A stretch of DNA of 64,000 nt from JAVVEH01 sp032251435 (GCA_032251435.1 JAVVEH010000004.1:1-64000); one strand, 5' to 3'; numbered from the stretch's first letter, positions 36,365 to 45,702 are shown. Made by a program: numbers and translations. The notes: generated from the sequence alone by a model not told the origin.

Positions 36365-36877
36365 TCAGGTGATGAACCCCAGATAGTGCTTGCGGTCAAT
36401 GACCGAAAATTCGCTTTCGGGGTAGGCTTTGCACCATGCTGCGGGCGCCTTTGCCTTCCGGGTTGCCCAGTTCATTTCATAGGCCATCAGACGCCCGCCG
36501 GCTTCCTCCACCAGATCAATCTCCTGTTGATCGTAGGTCCGCCAGAAGTACGATTGAATGCGGCGACCGCAGTAGAGGTTGCGCTTGCTGCGTTCACTCA
36601 AAATATAGTTTTCCCAGAGCTGCCCCACATCCGCCCGCAAGTTTAGAGGGTTGAAGTTGTTGATCAGGGCATTGCGCACCCCGTTGTCGTAGAAGTAGTA
36701 GCGTCGGCTCTTGGTTATTTGCTTGCGCAGGTTGCGCGAAAAACCTGTGCGGCAGTAAATCACAAAGACCTTTTCGAGCAGATCGAGATAGCGGTCGACT
36801 GTGTTCTTGCTTAATCCCAGCGAGTTGCCCAACTCCGACACCGAAACGTCCATCATTTCTCCACCCAACACCTCCAC
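36365..36877 (-). pseudogene. C-terminal fragment of an AAA-type ATPase with DUF4143
   Basis: 170 codons from a GTG. It starts in a winged-helix-like segment (VSVSELGNSLGLSKNTVDRYLDLLEKVFVIY) and runs into a DUF4143-type endonuclease-like region (YYFYDNGVRNALINNF, 'LWENYILSERSKRN', FWRTYDQQEIDLVEEAGGRLMAYEMNW). Full-length members carry ~200 N-terminal residues with Walker A and B motifs; none are found upstream to 37136. A decayed gene in the opposite orientation to its neighbours. The 259 bp upstream (36878-37136) hold no recognised feature. Confidence 0.75.
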
Positions 36878-37136
36878 AAAGTTTCAGTTCCATCAGTTGC
36901 CGATTCACAAATGAAAATTGATAGCCACTCCTGACCGTATATAGTACTCTTCCAATGGTCGAGATGGTCAATGGTTGACCTGCCGCGCCCGAACCAATCT
37001 GCGAGTTCCTCGAATCCCGCTCTGAACAAGGTGAAACTGACAACCGAATGACGGGCGGCCTGTCACGGCGAAGCTCGGAAGAAGGAAACGATGACAGACG
37101 GTAATTTAAGGGATCGAAACAGATTTGGGGTGAACA

Positions 37137-38747
37137 ATGGCTCAGGGCATTGAGATAGACGAACAAATAGATAACGAGGCGCCGGTGTCAAATGATGCCA
37201 TGGTGGTCTCTATCGAAGACCATCACCAGCGCCTGATTCAGGTTGAATTACTGGATGTCACAGATCGTAACAATCAATTGGTCCACACCAAAGAATGGCT
37301 GCTGCACAATAAGGATGCCGAAAGCCTTTTGTTGACTGGTAACCTTTTCGCGGTTGACTGCACGCTAACGGGAAAGGGAAAGGTATTCGTTAAACGCGCG
37401 CCCCTGCCCCATATTCGCGAGGCGGAGGCGCCGGTTATTGATCTGACCGTGACTCCGCACCACCCCTCGGGCTTCAATTATACGTTGCATCAGACCGGCC
37501 CGGAAGACCTGGAGTCGTGGGTCGCGCTCGATTTCGAAGGCGGCAGTATCGGAATGACAACCGCACTACACCGCTGGCAGCAATCCCTGCGGCCACAGAC
37601 CGAACAGCACCGGGTGCCGAAGTTCGTCAGCAATTCCTGGGGTGACCGCAATCGCGATGAGCGCATTCAGGAAGCGTTTATGCTTGCGGAGATCGATCGG
37701 GCGGCCAAACTGGGTGTCGACGTTGTGCAGATTGACGACGGCTGGCAGAAGGGACGCTCGGCCAACTCGGCCGAGGCCAAGGAAAAGGGCGGTGTCTGGT
37801 CAGGATTCTGGGTTGCCGACCCCGACTTTTGGACGCCTGATCCGGAGCGTTTCCCCAACGGCTTGGAACCACTGCTCAAGCGCGCGTCCGGACACGGTAT
37901 CGAAATCGGGCTCTGGTACGCGCCCGACTCCCACGAGGAGTTCCGGAACTGGGAGAAAGACGCGGCCCAGATCGTGACACTGCATCAGACATACGGTATC
38001 CACCACTTCAAACTCGACAGTATCACGGCGGAAACGTTCACGGCGCGACGCAACCTGGCGGCCATGTTCAAGGCCATTCTCGGCAAATCCGACGGCAAGG
38101 TCATCTGCGACCTCGATGTCACGGCCGGCAAGCGCCCAGGCTATTTTGGCGAACTGACCACGGGCCCGTTGTTCGTGGAGAACCGCTATACCGACTGGCA
38201 CAGCTACTGGCCCCATTTCACTCTGCGCAATCTCTGGCAACTGAGCCAGTGGATCGACCCGCGCCGACTGCGCATGGAGTTCCTCAACAACGCCCGCAAC
38301 GATCATAAGTATGAGGATGACCCCCTGGCGCCATCCCTCTATCCGCCCGCGACCCTGTTCGCCTCGGTGATGTTTGCCAACCCGTTAGGCTGGTTCGAGA
38401 ATACGGGGCTGACGGATGATTACGTCGCCGAAGTCGCGCCGCTGGTGGCGTGCTGGAAAAAGCACAGAGAACAGATCTTTGCCGGCGACATCATCCCCAT
38501 TGGCGACGCGCCCGACGGCGTGGCCTGGACAGGCTTCCTCTCCTCTGGCGAAGAAAACAATGATAGCTACGCGGTCTTGTTCAACGAGAGGAACCCGGTG
38601 CGAAGCCATCGCTTCACCCTTCCCCGTTCCTTCACGGAAGTGGAGATCCTGAGCGGATCCGGGGAAGCAAACATGGATGGCGGTGGACTGATCACGTCGA
38701 TCCCAAACCCGTTCGGATACTTGTTCGTGCGACTGGGTGGCGCGTAA
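37137..38747 (+). CDS. GH36-like alpha-galactosidase
   Basis: 536 aa, intracellular. A reduced N-terminal beta domain (1-165) precedes a TIM barrel: KFVSNSWGDRNRDERI, VVQIDDGWQKG, HHFKLDSITAET with the likely nucleophile Asp, and ICDLDVTAGKRPGYFGE with the likely acid/base Asp. A C-terminal sandwich ends the protein. GH36 enzymes remove alpha-1,6 or alpha-1,3 galactose. Shorter than most GH36 (~700 aa), mainly at the N-terminus. The start ATG follows GGGGTG. Last gene of the catabolic region; convergent with the next gene. Confidence 0.8.
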   Translation: MAQGIEIDEQIDNEAPVSNDAMVVSIEDHHQRLIQVELLDVTDRNNQLVHTKEWLLHNKDAESLLLTGNLFAVDCTLTGKGKVFVKRAPLPHIREAEAPVIDLTVTPHHPSGFNYTLHQTGPEDLESWVALDFEGGSIGMTTALHRWQQSLRPQTEQHRVPKFVSNSWGDRNRDERIQEAFMLAEIDRAAKLGVDVVQIDDGWQKGRSANSAEAKEKGGVWSGFWVADPDFWTPDPERFPNGLEPLLKRASGHGIEIGLWYAPDSHEEFRNWEKDAAQIVTLHQTYGIHHFKLDSITAETFTARRNLAAMFKAILGKSDGKVICDLDVTAGKRPGYFGELTTGPLFVENRYTDWHSYWPHFTLRNLWQLSQWIDPRRLRMEFLNNARNDHKYEDDPLAPSLYPPATLFASVMFANPLGWFENTGLTDDYVAEVAPLVACWKKHREQIFAGDIIPIGDAPDGVAWTGFLSSGEENNDSYAVLFNERNPVRSHRFTLPRSFTEVEILSGSGEANMDGGGLITSIPNPFGYLFVRLGGA

Positions 38748-38836
38748 GGGTGGAGTTCTATTGCCGCGTTCTGATCACAAAAAACCTGACGTATCCGATT
38801 CCCGCGAGTTATGGGATCACAGTGTCCCCATGACAC

Positions 38837-39697
38837 TCACACCCGGTCCTGCCCCGTGAGTGTCTCCTCGATGAGATCCGCGTACTCCGCGACGCGCGTC
38901 ACCGCGTCGTCCAAGCGCCTGGCGTCAAGCTCCGCCACCGGCAGCCAATAACGCACAGTGAGCCGCACGCCTCCCTCAACATCTTCCGTTTCCAATTCCC
39001 CGATGGGGGCCGGCGGCACGTTTCGCAGAATATTTTCCATCGACAAGCCGGGAATCACACCGCATTCTGTGTAAATCATCAGTTGATCTTCATCCGCGCC
39101 CACCGCGGCGCCAGGGGCCACCAGCACCTGCTGTTCACGGTCTCTCACATACACATCCGTGTGGACATATCCTCCCTCATCCCACTCGACGTACTTGGCC
39201 CGGATTCCCAACGCCTTTTTGACCAGACCAGTCAATCCGTCTTGATCAAGCGTCAGTGTCTCGGCAGTGTTTTCTGGTTCGGCGTCAGGCGTTATTTCCG
39301 CCAGAGTCTCCTCGACCGCCGCCTCGGCCGATTCCGCCGCCCCGGACGGCTCCGTCGGCACTTCCAAGCCCAACGCTTTCGCCCATTCTTCCGCCACGGA
39401 CCCATGATCCAGACCCGTGATGGACGCCAACGCGGCGGCCGCGTCGCCGATAAGATTGTGCTCGCTAAACATGACCGACACCAATAACGGCGCCGCGGCT
39501 TCAGCTTTGGCCTTACCCAAAATGGTGACCGCCGCCCAACGTTGATTCAACGGCAGGGACGTATCCGCCACCATGGCCATCAATGGCTCAACCGGACAAT
39601 CAGCCAAAGCCATCAACTGGAGACGGGCTTCCCGCCGCCGATGAAAATCACCCAAGGCCGTCAACCATTCCTGAACGTGTCGCTTTGACGGAGCCAT
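38837..39697 (-). CDS. HEAT-repeat protein with C-terminal YbjN/chaperone-like domain
   Basis: 286 aa. Residues ~1-105 form two or three HEAT-like helical repeats (LPLNQRWAAVTILGKAKAEAAAPLLVSVMF). An acidic linker (110-150) and an alpha/beta domain at ~155-280 (LTGLVKKALGIRAKYVEWDEGG, MIYTECGVIPGLSMENILR) follow, reminiscent of YbjN or secretion-chaperone folds. Function unknown. Last gene of the nfeD-floA operon; the family pairing is not one I recognise. RBS AAAAGGA. Confidence 0.55.
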   Translation of the reverse strand: MAPSKRHVQEWLTALGDFHRRREARLQLMALADCPVEPLMAMVADTSLPLNQRWAAVTILGKAKAEAAAPLLVSVMFSEHNLIGDAAAALASITGLDHGSVAEEWAKALGLEVPTEPSGAAESAEAAVEETLAEITPDAEPENTAETLTLDQDGLTGLVKKALGIRAKYVEWDEGGYVHTDVYVRDREQQVLVAPGAAVGADEDQLMIYTECGVIPGLSMENILRNVPPAPIGELETEDVEGGVRLTVRYWLPVAELDARRLDDAVTRVAEYADLIEETLTGQDRV

Positions 39698-39819
39698 ACC
39701 GAAATCCTTTTAAACAACCCAAAAATCATGCGGAAACCCGCGAAACTCCGGATTCCTTGTCCCGGCCTTCAAGCCGACATCCAGGCGGTCACGATCCATG
39801 ATGAGCCCCCGAAACCGGC

Positions 39820-40485
39820 TCACATATCAAACGCCCGGGGACGGTCCAGGACTTCCCGAACCAACACCGCCCGGCGCAGATCCCGTTTCCCCTTGATCTT
39901 GAGCCGCAACGGGCGTTCATTGTGACGCTGGATCATGCCGCCGCCGCTCTCTTCAGGGAAAGCCGCGTCAATCGCGTCCGCGGCGACCTGCAAATGGGTC
40001 GTCATTTCCGAGTCCGTCAACTGGCCAGGCATGATCGGCGGCGCATCCACTTCCGGCATATCCGTAAAGACACTTTTTGTCTCCTGGGCGACCGTGGATC
40101 TAACGGCTGGCGGCGGGGGCGGCGGGGCTTTTGGCGCTTCCACCGCCTGCCGCACATCACTCAACAGTTGCTGAAGGGTCGTCGCCCGGGGTTTGTTTGT
40201 CCCCGGATGTGACACGTGAGCGGACATGGCGGCTTGACGGCGCGTCCCGGGCTTGATCACGGGCCGCGGGTGGGCCGTGGATCGTGACACCGGCGGCTTG
40301 GGCGGAATAAAGGATTGAGGAGGGGCGGCCGGTTTATTCCCGGCCGTCCAGTCCGACCACTCACTGTCGTCACCGCTGTTGTTCCAATCTTCATCCGACT
40401 GGCGGCCCTCATTGGCGGCTTTGATCAACCGCACAACGATATTGATCACCACGATCACAACAAAAAGTATCGGGAGTCCCCGCAT
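39820..40485 (-). CDS. Membrane-anchored Pro-rich hypothetical protein
   Basis: 221 aa from ATG 40485 (RBS AAAGGATGG); an upstream in-frame start lacks support. A single N-terminal transmembrane helix (LPILFVVIVVINIVVRLI) is followed by a long disordered region rich in Pro, Ser and Ala (PPPPPPAV) and a basic C-terminus (RLKIKGKRDLRRAVLVREVL) that may be a short helical domain. No family recognised. It lies 83 bp after floA, suggesting a partner of flotillin-rich membrane domains. Confidence 0.6.
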   Translation of the reverse strand: MRGLPILFVVIVVINIVVRLIKAANEGRQSDEDWNNSGDDSEWSDWTAGNKPAAPPQSFIPPKPPVSRSTAHPRPVIKPGTRRQAAMSAHVSHPGTNKPRATTLQQLLSDVRQAVEAPKAPPPPPPAVRSTVAQETKSVFTDMPEVDAPPIMPGQLTDSEMTTHLQVAADAIDAAFPEESGGGMIQRHNERPLRLKIKGKRDLRRAVLVREVLDRPRAFDM

Positions 40486-40567
40486 CGCGGACCATCCTTT
40501 TGGTTTCACCATCCCAACCACCGTCCGCGGTCAACCCGCGGACGGCGCGATTGGAAAACGGGTGAGT

Positions 40568-41557
40568 TTATTCGCCGTCAGTCGTGATATTCGAGCGCAT
40601 CTCAGTATCCGCTTTGATATTTTCCAAGCGGTAATAGTCAAGCACCCCAATATTTCCGTCACGCAAGGCCGCGGCCATAGCCAGGGGAACTTCGGCCTGG
40701 GCTTCCACGACTTTCGCCTGCATTTCCTGGACCCGGGCTCTCATTTCCTGTTCAACCGCGACCGCCGCCGCCCGCCGGACTTCAGCTTTCGCCTGAGCGA
40801 CCCGTTTGTCGGCTTCGGCCTGGTCGGCCTGTAAGCGCGCCCCGATGTTGTCGCCCACATCCACATCGGCGATATCAATCGAAAGGATTTCAAACGCGGT
40901 GCCGCTGTCCAGCCCTTTATCCAGCACGCGTTTCGAGATCAAATCCGGATTTTCCAGAACCGCTTTATAGGAATCCGAGGACCCGATTGTGGTGACGATC
41001 CCCTCGCCTACACGGGCGATAATCGTTTCTTCTTTCGCACCCCCGACCAAGCGTTCCAGATTCGCCCGCACCGTGACCCGGGCCTTGGCTTTCACTTGGA
41101 TACCATCTTTGGCCACGGCGTCCACGGTGGTCCGCCCTTTCGTGGGATCCGGACAGTCAATCACTTTCGGATTCACACTGGTGCGGACAGCTTCAAACAC
41201 GTTACGACCAGCCAAGTCAATGGCGGCGGCCCGCTCAAAGGTCAAATTGATGCCGGCTTTATCCGCCGCGATCAAGGCGTTGACCACATTCAAGACATCC
41301 CCGCCAGCGAGGAAGTGGGCTTCCAACGCGTCGGTGTCCATTTCGCTCAGTCCCGCTTTCCGCAGGCGGATCAAGGCTTCCACAATCAAATTGGGAGCGA
41401 CCTTACGCAGACGCATGCCCACCAGGTTCAAAATACTCACATGCGCTTTCGAGGCCAAAGCCCGCACCCACACATTTAAAAAGTAGAAAAAGATCCCCAA
41501 AAAGCCTAATAAAACAAGGGCGAGAAAAATAAAAACGAAGGGCATAATCTGTTTCAT
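40568..41557 (-). CDS. floA: Flotillin-like protein FloA
   Basis: 329 aa, usual length for FloA (UPF0365). An N-terminal hydrophobic hairpin (FVFIFLALVLLGFLGIFFYFLNVW) is followed by the SPFH-type region ('GRTTVDAVAKDGIQVKAKA') and the Ala/Glu-rich coiled part (AEADKRVAQAKAEVRRAAAVAVEQE). FloA organises ordered membrane microdomains. It sits 73 bp downstream of an NfeD-type gene, the classic pairing. RBS AAAGGA. Confidence 0.95.
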   Translation of the reverse strand: MKQIMPFVFIFLALVLLGFLGIFFYFLNVWVRALASKAHVSILNLVGMRLRKVAPNLIVEALIRLRKAGLSEMDTDALEAHFLAGGDVLNVVNALIAADKAGINLTFERAAAIDLAGRNVFEAVRTSVNPKVIDCPDPTKGRTTVDAVAKDGIQVKAKARVTVRANLERLVGGAKEETIIARVGEGIVTTIGSSDSYKAVLENPDLISKRVLDKGLDSGTAFEILSIDIADVDVGDNIGARLQADQAEADKRVAQAKAEVRRAAAVAVEQEMRARVQEMQAKVVEAQAEVPLAMAAALRDGNIGVLDYYRLENIKADTEMRSNITTDGE

Positions 41558-41630
41558 GAGTCTATCCTTTTTTTCCTGAATTGTACCTGCGGGAAATTAA
41601 CGATCCGGCCGGTCGCCGGCCCTGGATAAA

Positions 41631-42122
41631 TCAGTCGTTTGAATCCGGTTCCGCGGCCGTCGCGGCCACGACCACCCGGTTCCCTTCAACCATGATCACG
41701 TCAATGGGCGTGTTCGCCTCCACCAATTCGCCACGGGTGACCACATCCACCCGTTTACTGTCAAAAACCGCGATGCCACCGGGGTGCAAATCCGTCCGCG
41801 CCACGCCCCGCTGGCCCGCTAAAGACGCTTTGGTATGATCAAATCCTTCCCATTCCTTGCCATCCGCGGCTAAAAACACGCGTTTGCCAATGGGCGATGA
41901 TGGGAAAAACTTCACCCAGAGCCACAGAGCGATCAGCCCGAAAATCAACGAGCCAATCAACAGGCAGGCCCCGAGCGTGGGATCTTTAATAAAGGCGGCG
42001 GTGATAGACACGATCAGCATCAACCCGCCCATCGCGCCAATGATACCGCCAGGCAGGAAGATCTCACATAAGATCAAGAGAATACCGCCGATGGCGAAAA
42101 CAATAATCATTCCAATTTCCAT
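41631..42122 (-). CDS. NfeD-like membrane protein
   Basis: 163 aa. Two or three transmembrane helices (IIVFAIGGILLILCEIFLPGG; 'LIGSLIFGLIALWLWVKF') are followed by a small OB-fold domain (GQRGVARTDLHPGGIAVFDSKRVDVVTRGE), as in short NfeD proteins that partner flotillins. No protease domain, so it is the short NfeD1b type. Operon with floA. Confidence 0.9.
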   Translation of the reverse strand: MEIGMIIVFAIGGILLILCEIFLPGGIIGAMGGLMLIVSITAAFIKDPTLGACLLIGSLIFGLIALWLWVKFFPSSPIGKRVFLAADGKEWEGFDHTKASLAGQRGVARTDLHPGGIAVFDSKRVDVVTRGELVEANTPIDVIMVEGNRVVVAATAAEPDSND

Positions 42123-42315
42123 ACCGTGAATTTAAGCGCCGGAAAGAAAGAAGCAAATCAAATAAGAAACAATTCACCGGCAGGCGCTTGTTTTTTCGCG
42201 TTTTTCGTCCTCACAGACCCGTGAAGACATGAACATCCCGCCAGGTTAAGTGTCTCATCCACGGTATTGTGAAAAAGCTTGTCCGCCTCTATCACCAGAA
42301 AAAAGGAGTTGTTCA

Positions 42316-42744
42316 ATGAATATCACAGTGGACGAAAAGAACGCGACGTGGATTTCGGTTTTCATGCGGGTGGCGATCATCATTTTCCTCGGGTTTTCCG
42401 GCCTGCGGAAAGTGACGGGCGGGGTCGGGGTATCTGTCGAGCGCATGCGGCAGCTCTTCGCCGACACCGGCACACCCGCGTGGCTGGTGACTGGCCAGGC
42501 GTGGATCGTGCCGTATTTGGAAGTGGCGATCGCCATCTGGCTGCTGACGGGCTATAAATTGCGGGGCGCCTTTATCACCTCCGCGCTGCTCATCCTCAAC
42601 TTTTGCGGAGCCATGAAAATTCTCGGTAACGGCGATGTTGTCGCCAACAACAGCTTGTTTGTTCTGCTTTGCTGCGTCGGTCTTTTCTTTTGCCACCGGG
42701 ACCGCTGGTCCATTGATGGACTTATCGCCCGGAAGCAATCGTAA
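42316..42744 (+). CDS. DoxX-family membrane protein
   Basis: 142 aa from ATG 42316, chosen for the AAGGAG 7 nt upstream; an in-frame extension to 42250 has no RBS. Four predicted membrane helices (FMRVAIIIFLGFSGLRKVTGG, AWIVPYLEVAIAIWLLTGY, 'ITSALLILNFCGAMKIL', LFVLLCCVGLFFCH) with the GF/SGLRK and P-E pattern of DoxX/DoxD-like quinone-associated proteins. Precise role unknown. Stands alone between divergent nfeD and the tRNA. Confidence 0.7.
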   Translation: MNITVDEKNATWISVFMRVAIIIFLGFSGLRKVTGGVGVSVERMRQLFADTGTPAWLVTGQAWIVPYLEVAIAIWLLTGYKLRGAFITSALLILNFCGAMKILGNGDVVANNSLFVLLCCVGLFFCHRDRWSIDGLIARKQS

Positions 42745-42750
42745 AAAAAC

Positions 42751-42781
42751 TCACGCTGTCACGCTGTCACGATGTCACGCT
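42751..42781. repeat. 8-nt tandem repeat (TCACGCTG)
   Basis: Nearly four tandem copies of TCACGCTG, one with a single change, starting 6 nt after the DoxX stop. No inverted partner is visible. Confidence 0.8.
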
Positions 42782-42871
42782 AAAATGACGGTTCTGACAG
42801 GCTTGCGGGGATCCTTTGAAACAAGAACAAGAGGATTGGACACACGACTCAAAATACGACACTTTCGAGCA

Positions 42872-42909
42872 CAAAAAAGACCGCTTGGAGCGAATCCAAG
42901 CGGTCTTTT
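42872..42909 (-). terminator. Rho-independent terminator for tRNA-Leu
   Basis: On the minus strand a perfect stem (AAGACCGCTTGGA with its inverse, 4-nt loop) is followed by six T residues. It lies 11 nt past the 3' end of tRNA-Leu. The plus strand also has a short T run, so it may work both ways. Confidence 0.9.
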
Positions 42910-42919
42910 AAAGCGTTAA

Positions 42920-43006
42920 TGGTACCTGAGGGGGGACTCGAACCCCCACGCCCTTGCGGGCACTGCGACCTGAACGCAGCGCGTCTGCCAATTCCGCCAC
43001 CCAGGC
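42920..43006 (-). tRNA. tRNA-Leu (anticodon CAG)
   Basis: 87 nt read on the minus strand: GCCTGGG acceptor, GGCAGAC D-loop, anticodon stem GCGTT with CAG anticodon, a long variable arm (GTGCCCGCAAGGGCGT) as expected for Leu, T-arm GGGGGTTCGAGTCCCCC, encoded CCA. Reads CUG codons. Confidence 0.97.
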
Positions 43007-43081
43007 ATTGGGTTAAAACCGGGGGTTAATATATCCGGTGTTTAAACGCTATCAAGACAGAAAAATCAGTTTGCCCGTTTT

Positions 43082-43603
43082 TTAATCGACGGTCGCCAAT
43101 TCGGGGTCGACATCCGTCATGGCGGGTTCACTAGGGGGTGATGTGTCACTCACCTGGAAACTGCGTATTTTCAGATTCACCTTGGGGGGTGCGCTCAGCC
43201 CGAGTTTCTCTTCCATTTCAGTGATCACCCGTTCTTGAATGGCGTCCCGGAGCGGCGGCAGGCCCGTCCTGGCGGCTACACTAATCTCCAAGGTGAGCGT
43301 CACTTTCTTTCCTCGGGTGACTAATTTAAAGGCGCGCAGGTGAACCGCGTCAAACTCGCCCAGCAAGCGGGCGACGAACTCCCGCACCGCGCTGGTGGTG
43401 ATGAACAATTCTCCCATGCCGCCTCCCACGGCGATGCCGACGGTGCCACGCTTCCGCAGCGCCACCCGTTTAATCAGCACCAGGAGAAGAAACAAAACAA
43501 GAAACAGAGCGATACCGGCGAAGAACCCATCTTGGAAATCTTCACCCACACCCAACCATTCAGGCATCTTCCACGTCCGGGCGATTTTGTCGTAACAAGT
43601 CAT
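43082..43603 (-). CDS. AmaP-like membrane protein with Asp23-type domain
   Basis: 173 aa from ATG 43603 (RBS GGGGTG); an in-frame extension exists. One transmembrane segment (GIALFLVLFLLLVLIKRVAL, ~30-49) is followed by a domain (IAVGGGMGELFITTSAVREFVARLL ... TRGKKVTLTLEISVAARTG) resembling the Asp23/Gls24 (DUF322) fold. In Firmicutes AmaP anchors Asp23 at the membrane; the Asp23-family gene immediately upstream supports the same pairing. Role in envelope-stress tolerance inferred. Confidence 0.65.
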   Translation of the reverse strand: MTCYDKIARTWKMPEWLGVGEDFQDGFFAGIALFLVLFLLLVLIKRVALRKRGTVGIAVGGGMGELFITTSAVREFVARLLGEFDAVHLRAFKLVTRGKKVTLTLEISVAARTGLPPLRDAIQERVITEMEEKLGLSAPPKVNLKIRSFQVSDTSPPSEPAMTDVDPELATVD

Positions 43604-43693
43604 GATAACACCCCTGCGGTTTATAATCACTCAGCCATACGAAAACGGTGTGATGATCTGACGTGTGAAAGTGACATCACTCTCCCGGCGCGC

Positions 43694-44143
43694 TCATTCC
43701 GCCGCGGATCTTTCCTCAACGTCTTCTTCAACTTCCTGTAGATCCTGAACAGTCACGCGCACGCCGGTGACATGCTTGCCGGTCAATTCCTCGACCTTCT
43801 GGCGAATGGTTTCCTGAACCAGGCTGGCGACTTCAGGCACCTTCACCCCGAACCGTAAAACAAGATTGACACCAATATGAACAGCGTCACCATCCAATGT
43901 CACCACAACACTGCGGTCCTGACTTTTCCGGCCAATCATTTCGGCCAGACCGCTGACAATGCTGCCGGTGTGAAAACGCACGACACCATCAATTTCCAAC
44001 ACGTACTTCCGTGTCACGGACGCGATGACATTCTCGGAAATGCGAATGGAATCAATCTCGCCATCCCCCGTATCCTTTTCGGCGGGAACCGCGTCAATGA
44101 TGGGTGTGGCCTGTTTGTCGCCAAGCGGATTCTGTTTAGCCAT
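43694..44143 (-). CDS. Asp23/Gls24-family envelope stress protein
   Basis: 149 aa from ATG 44143, chosen because CAGGAG lies 8 nt upstream; the longer frame overlaps the accC end. The core SIRISENVIASVTRKYVLEIDGVVRF ... VNLVLRFGVKVPEVASLVQETIRQKVEELTG matches Asp23 (DUF322). Downstream of accB-accC, an arrangement seen in several phyla. Probable partner of the membrane protein 90 bp downstream. Confidence 0.85.
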   Translation of the reverse strand: MAKQNPLGDKQATPIIDAVPAEKDTGDGEIDSIRISENVIASVTRKYVLEIDGVVRFHTGSIVSGLAEMIGRKSQDRSVVVTLDGDAVHIGVNLVLRFGVKVPEVASLVQETIRQKVEELTGKHVTGVRVTVQDLQEVEEDVEERSAAE

Positions 44144-44250
44144 AATCAATCTCCTGAGTAATCGTGTGTCAATCTCTTTTTCCGTCACGCGGGGCATCCG
44201 GCCGACCGTCGGAAAACCCCGACCGGGCGCCCGCGTCAAACTGTGTCAGC

Positions 44251-45609
44251 TCAACCATCTCCCCGGCCCATTTCAAAAAGTTGCCCCAGATACCCCGTAT
44301 GGTAATCGCCACGGATGATTTCCTCCCGGGTGAAGAGATCGCCGGCGAACTCGATGGTGGTGTCCACTCCCTCCACCAAATACTCCCTGAGCGCCCGGCG
44401 CAACCGCCAGATGGCCTCATTCCGGTCCCGTCCATGGACAATTAATTTGCCCACCATGCTGTCATAGAACGGGGGAATCACATACCCGTTGTAGACATGT
44501 GAATCCACACGCACACCCGGACCTCCGGGGGCGCAGTAAAAGGTGACTTTTCCGGGAGACGGAGCGAAATTACGGGCGGGATTCTCCGCGTTGACGCGGA
44601 CTTCGATGGCGTGCCCAGTCAGTTTGACATCCTCTTGCGTGTAACCCAGTTTCTCGCCGTTGGCGATCCGGATCTGCTCTTTAATAATATCAATGCCCGT
44701 CACCATTTCCGTGACCGGATGCTCCACCTGAACCCGAGTGTTCATCTCCATGAAGTAAAACTCCCCTTCCTGGGAGACGAGGAATTCGATCGTGCCGGCA
44801 TTCGAATAATTGGCGGCCCGCGCGGCCCGGACGGCGGCATCGCCCATCGCCTCCCGCATCTCAGCGGTCAGACAGGGCGACGGCGCTTCCTCCACCAACT
44901 TCTGATGATTCCGCTGCAGACTGCAGTCCCGCTCACCCAGATGCACGACATTGCCATGCTCATCGGCGAGAATCTGGAATTCAATATGCCGCGGATTTTC
45001 GATGAATTTCTCCATATAAATGTCGCCATTGCCAAACGCCCGTTCCGCCTCACTGCGGGCGGCGTGGAAGTTCTGAATCAGGCTGGCGTCATTGCGGACC
45101 ACGCGCATCCCCTTGCCGCCGCCACCGGCGGAGGCTTTCAAAATAACCGGGTAGCCCATGGCTTTGGCTTGTTTGAGCAAATCAGCCTCGTCCTTGATGA
45201 CTTCCTCACTGCCGGGGGTCACCGGGACCTTGGCCGCGATCATGGTTTTGCGGGCGTTAGCCTTGTCGCCCAACGACCGGATCGCGTCAGGACTTGGCCC
45301 GACAAATTTAATCCCGCAGTCACCGCAGACTTCCGCGAAGTGCGCGTTTTCCGCCAGAAAACCGTATCCGGGATGAATGGCGTCAACATTGGAAATCTCC
45401 GCCGCCGCGATAATCCGGTCGATCTTCAAATAACTCTCGGAACTGGCCGCCGGACCAATGCAGATGGCCTCATCGGCGATTTGAGCGGCGAGAGTGTCGT
45501 GGTCGGCCTGCGAATAGGCGACCACGCTGTGTATTCCCATTTCCCGGCACGCCCGCACGATGCGCAAGGCGATTTCCCCCCGGTTAGCGATAAGTAATCG
45601 TTTAATCAT
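44251..45609 (-). CDS. accC: Biotin carboxylase subunit of acetyl-CoA carboxylase
   Basis: 452 aa, the family length. N-terminal LLIANRGEIALRIVRACREMG, HPGYGFLAENAHFAEVC, the ATP-grasp glycine loop KASAGGGGKGMRVV, EFQILADEHG, FYFMEMNTRVQVEHPVTEMVTG, and the C-terminal domain are all present. Carboxylates biotin on AccB using ATP and bicarbonate, the first step of fatty-acid synthesis. 93 bp downstream of accB. Confidence 0.97.
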   Translation of the reverse strand: MIKRLLIANRGEIALRIVRACREMGIHSVVAYSQADHDTLAAQIADEAICIGPAASSESYLKIDRIIAAAEISNVDAIHPGYGFLAENAHFAEVCGDCGIKFVGPSPDAIRSLGDKANARKTMIAAKVPVTPGSEEVIKDEADLLKQAKAMGYPVILKASAGGGGKGMRVVRNDASLIQNFHAARSEAERAFGNGDIYMEKFIENPRHIEFQILADEHGNVVHLGERDCSLQRNHQKLVEEAPSPCLTAEMREAMGDAAVRAARAANYSNAGTIEFLVSQEGEFYFMEMNTRVQVEHPVTEMVTGIDIIKEQIRIANGEKLGYTQEDVKLTGHAIEVRVNAENPARNFAPSPGKVTFYCAPGGPGVRVDSHVYNGYVIPPFYDSMVGKLIVHGRDRNEAIWRLRRALREYLVEGVDTTIEFAGDLFTREEIIRGDYHTGYLGQLFEMGRGDG

Positions 45610-45702
45610 AAAAAAGGCAGTCCCGATGATTGGCCCCTTGGAGAGGCGTTCCGGATTCTCACCCGGCCCGGAGACATGCTGTTCCGGCCCGGACGGCGGC
45701 TG

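Noticed and set aside
36204..36386. 60-codon open frame between sulfatase and ATPase fragment
   Set aside because: No RBS, no recognised motif, overlaps the end of the minus-strand fragment.
36594..37166. 190-codon minus-strand frame overlapping the DUF4143 fragment
   Set aside because: Out of frame with the recognisable ATPase sequence and without motifs of its own.
42751..42781. TCACGCTG tandem repeat considered as part of the DoxX terminator or a CRISPR repeat
   Set aside because: No inverse partner, no T run, and unit far too short for CRISPR; kept only as a tandem repeat.
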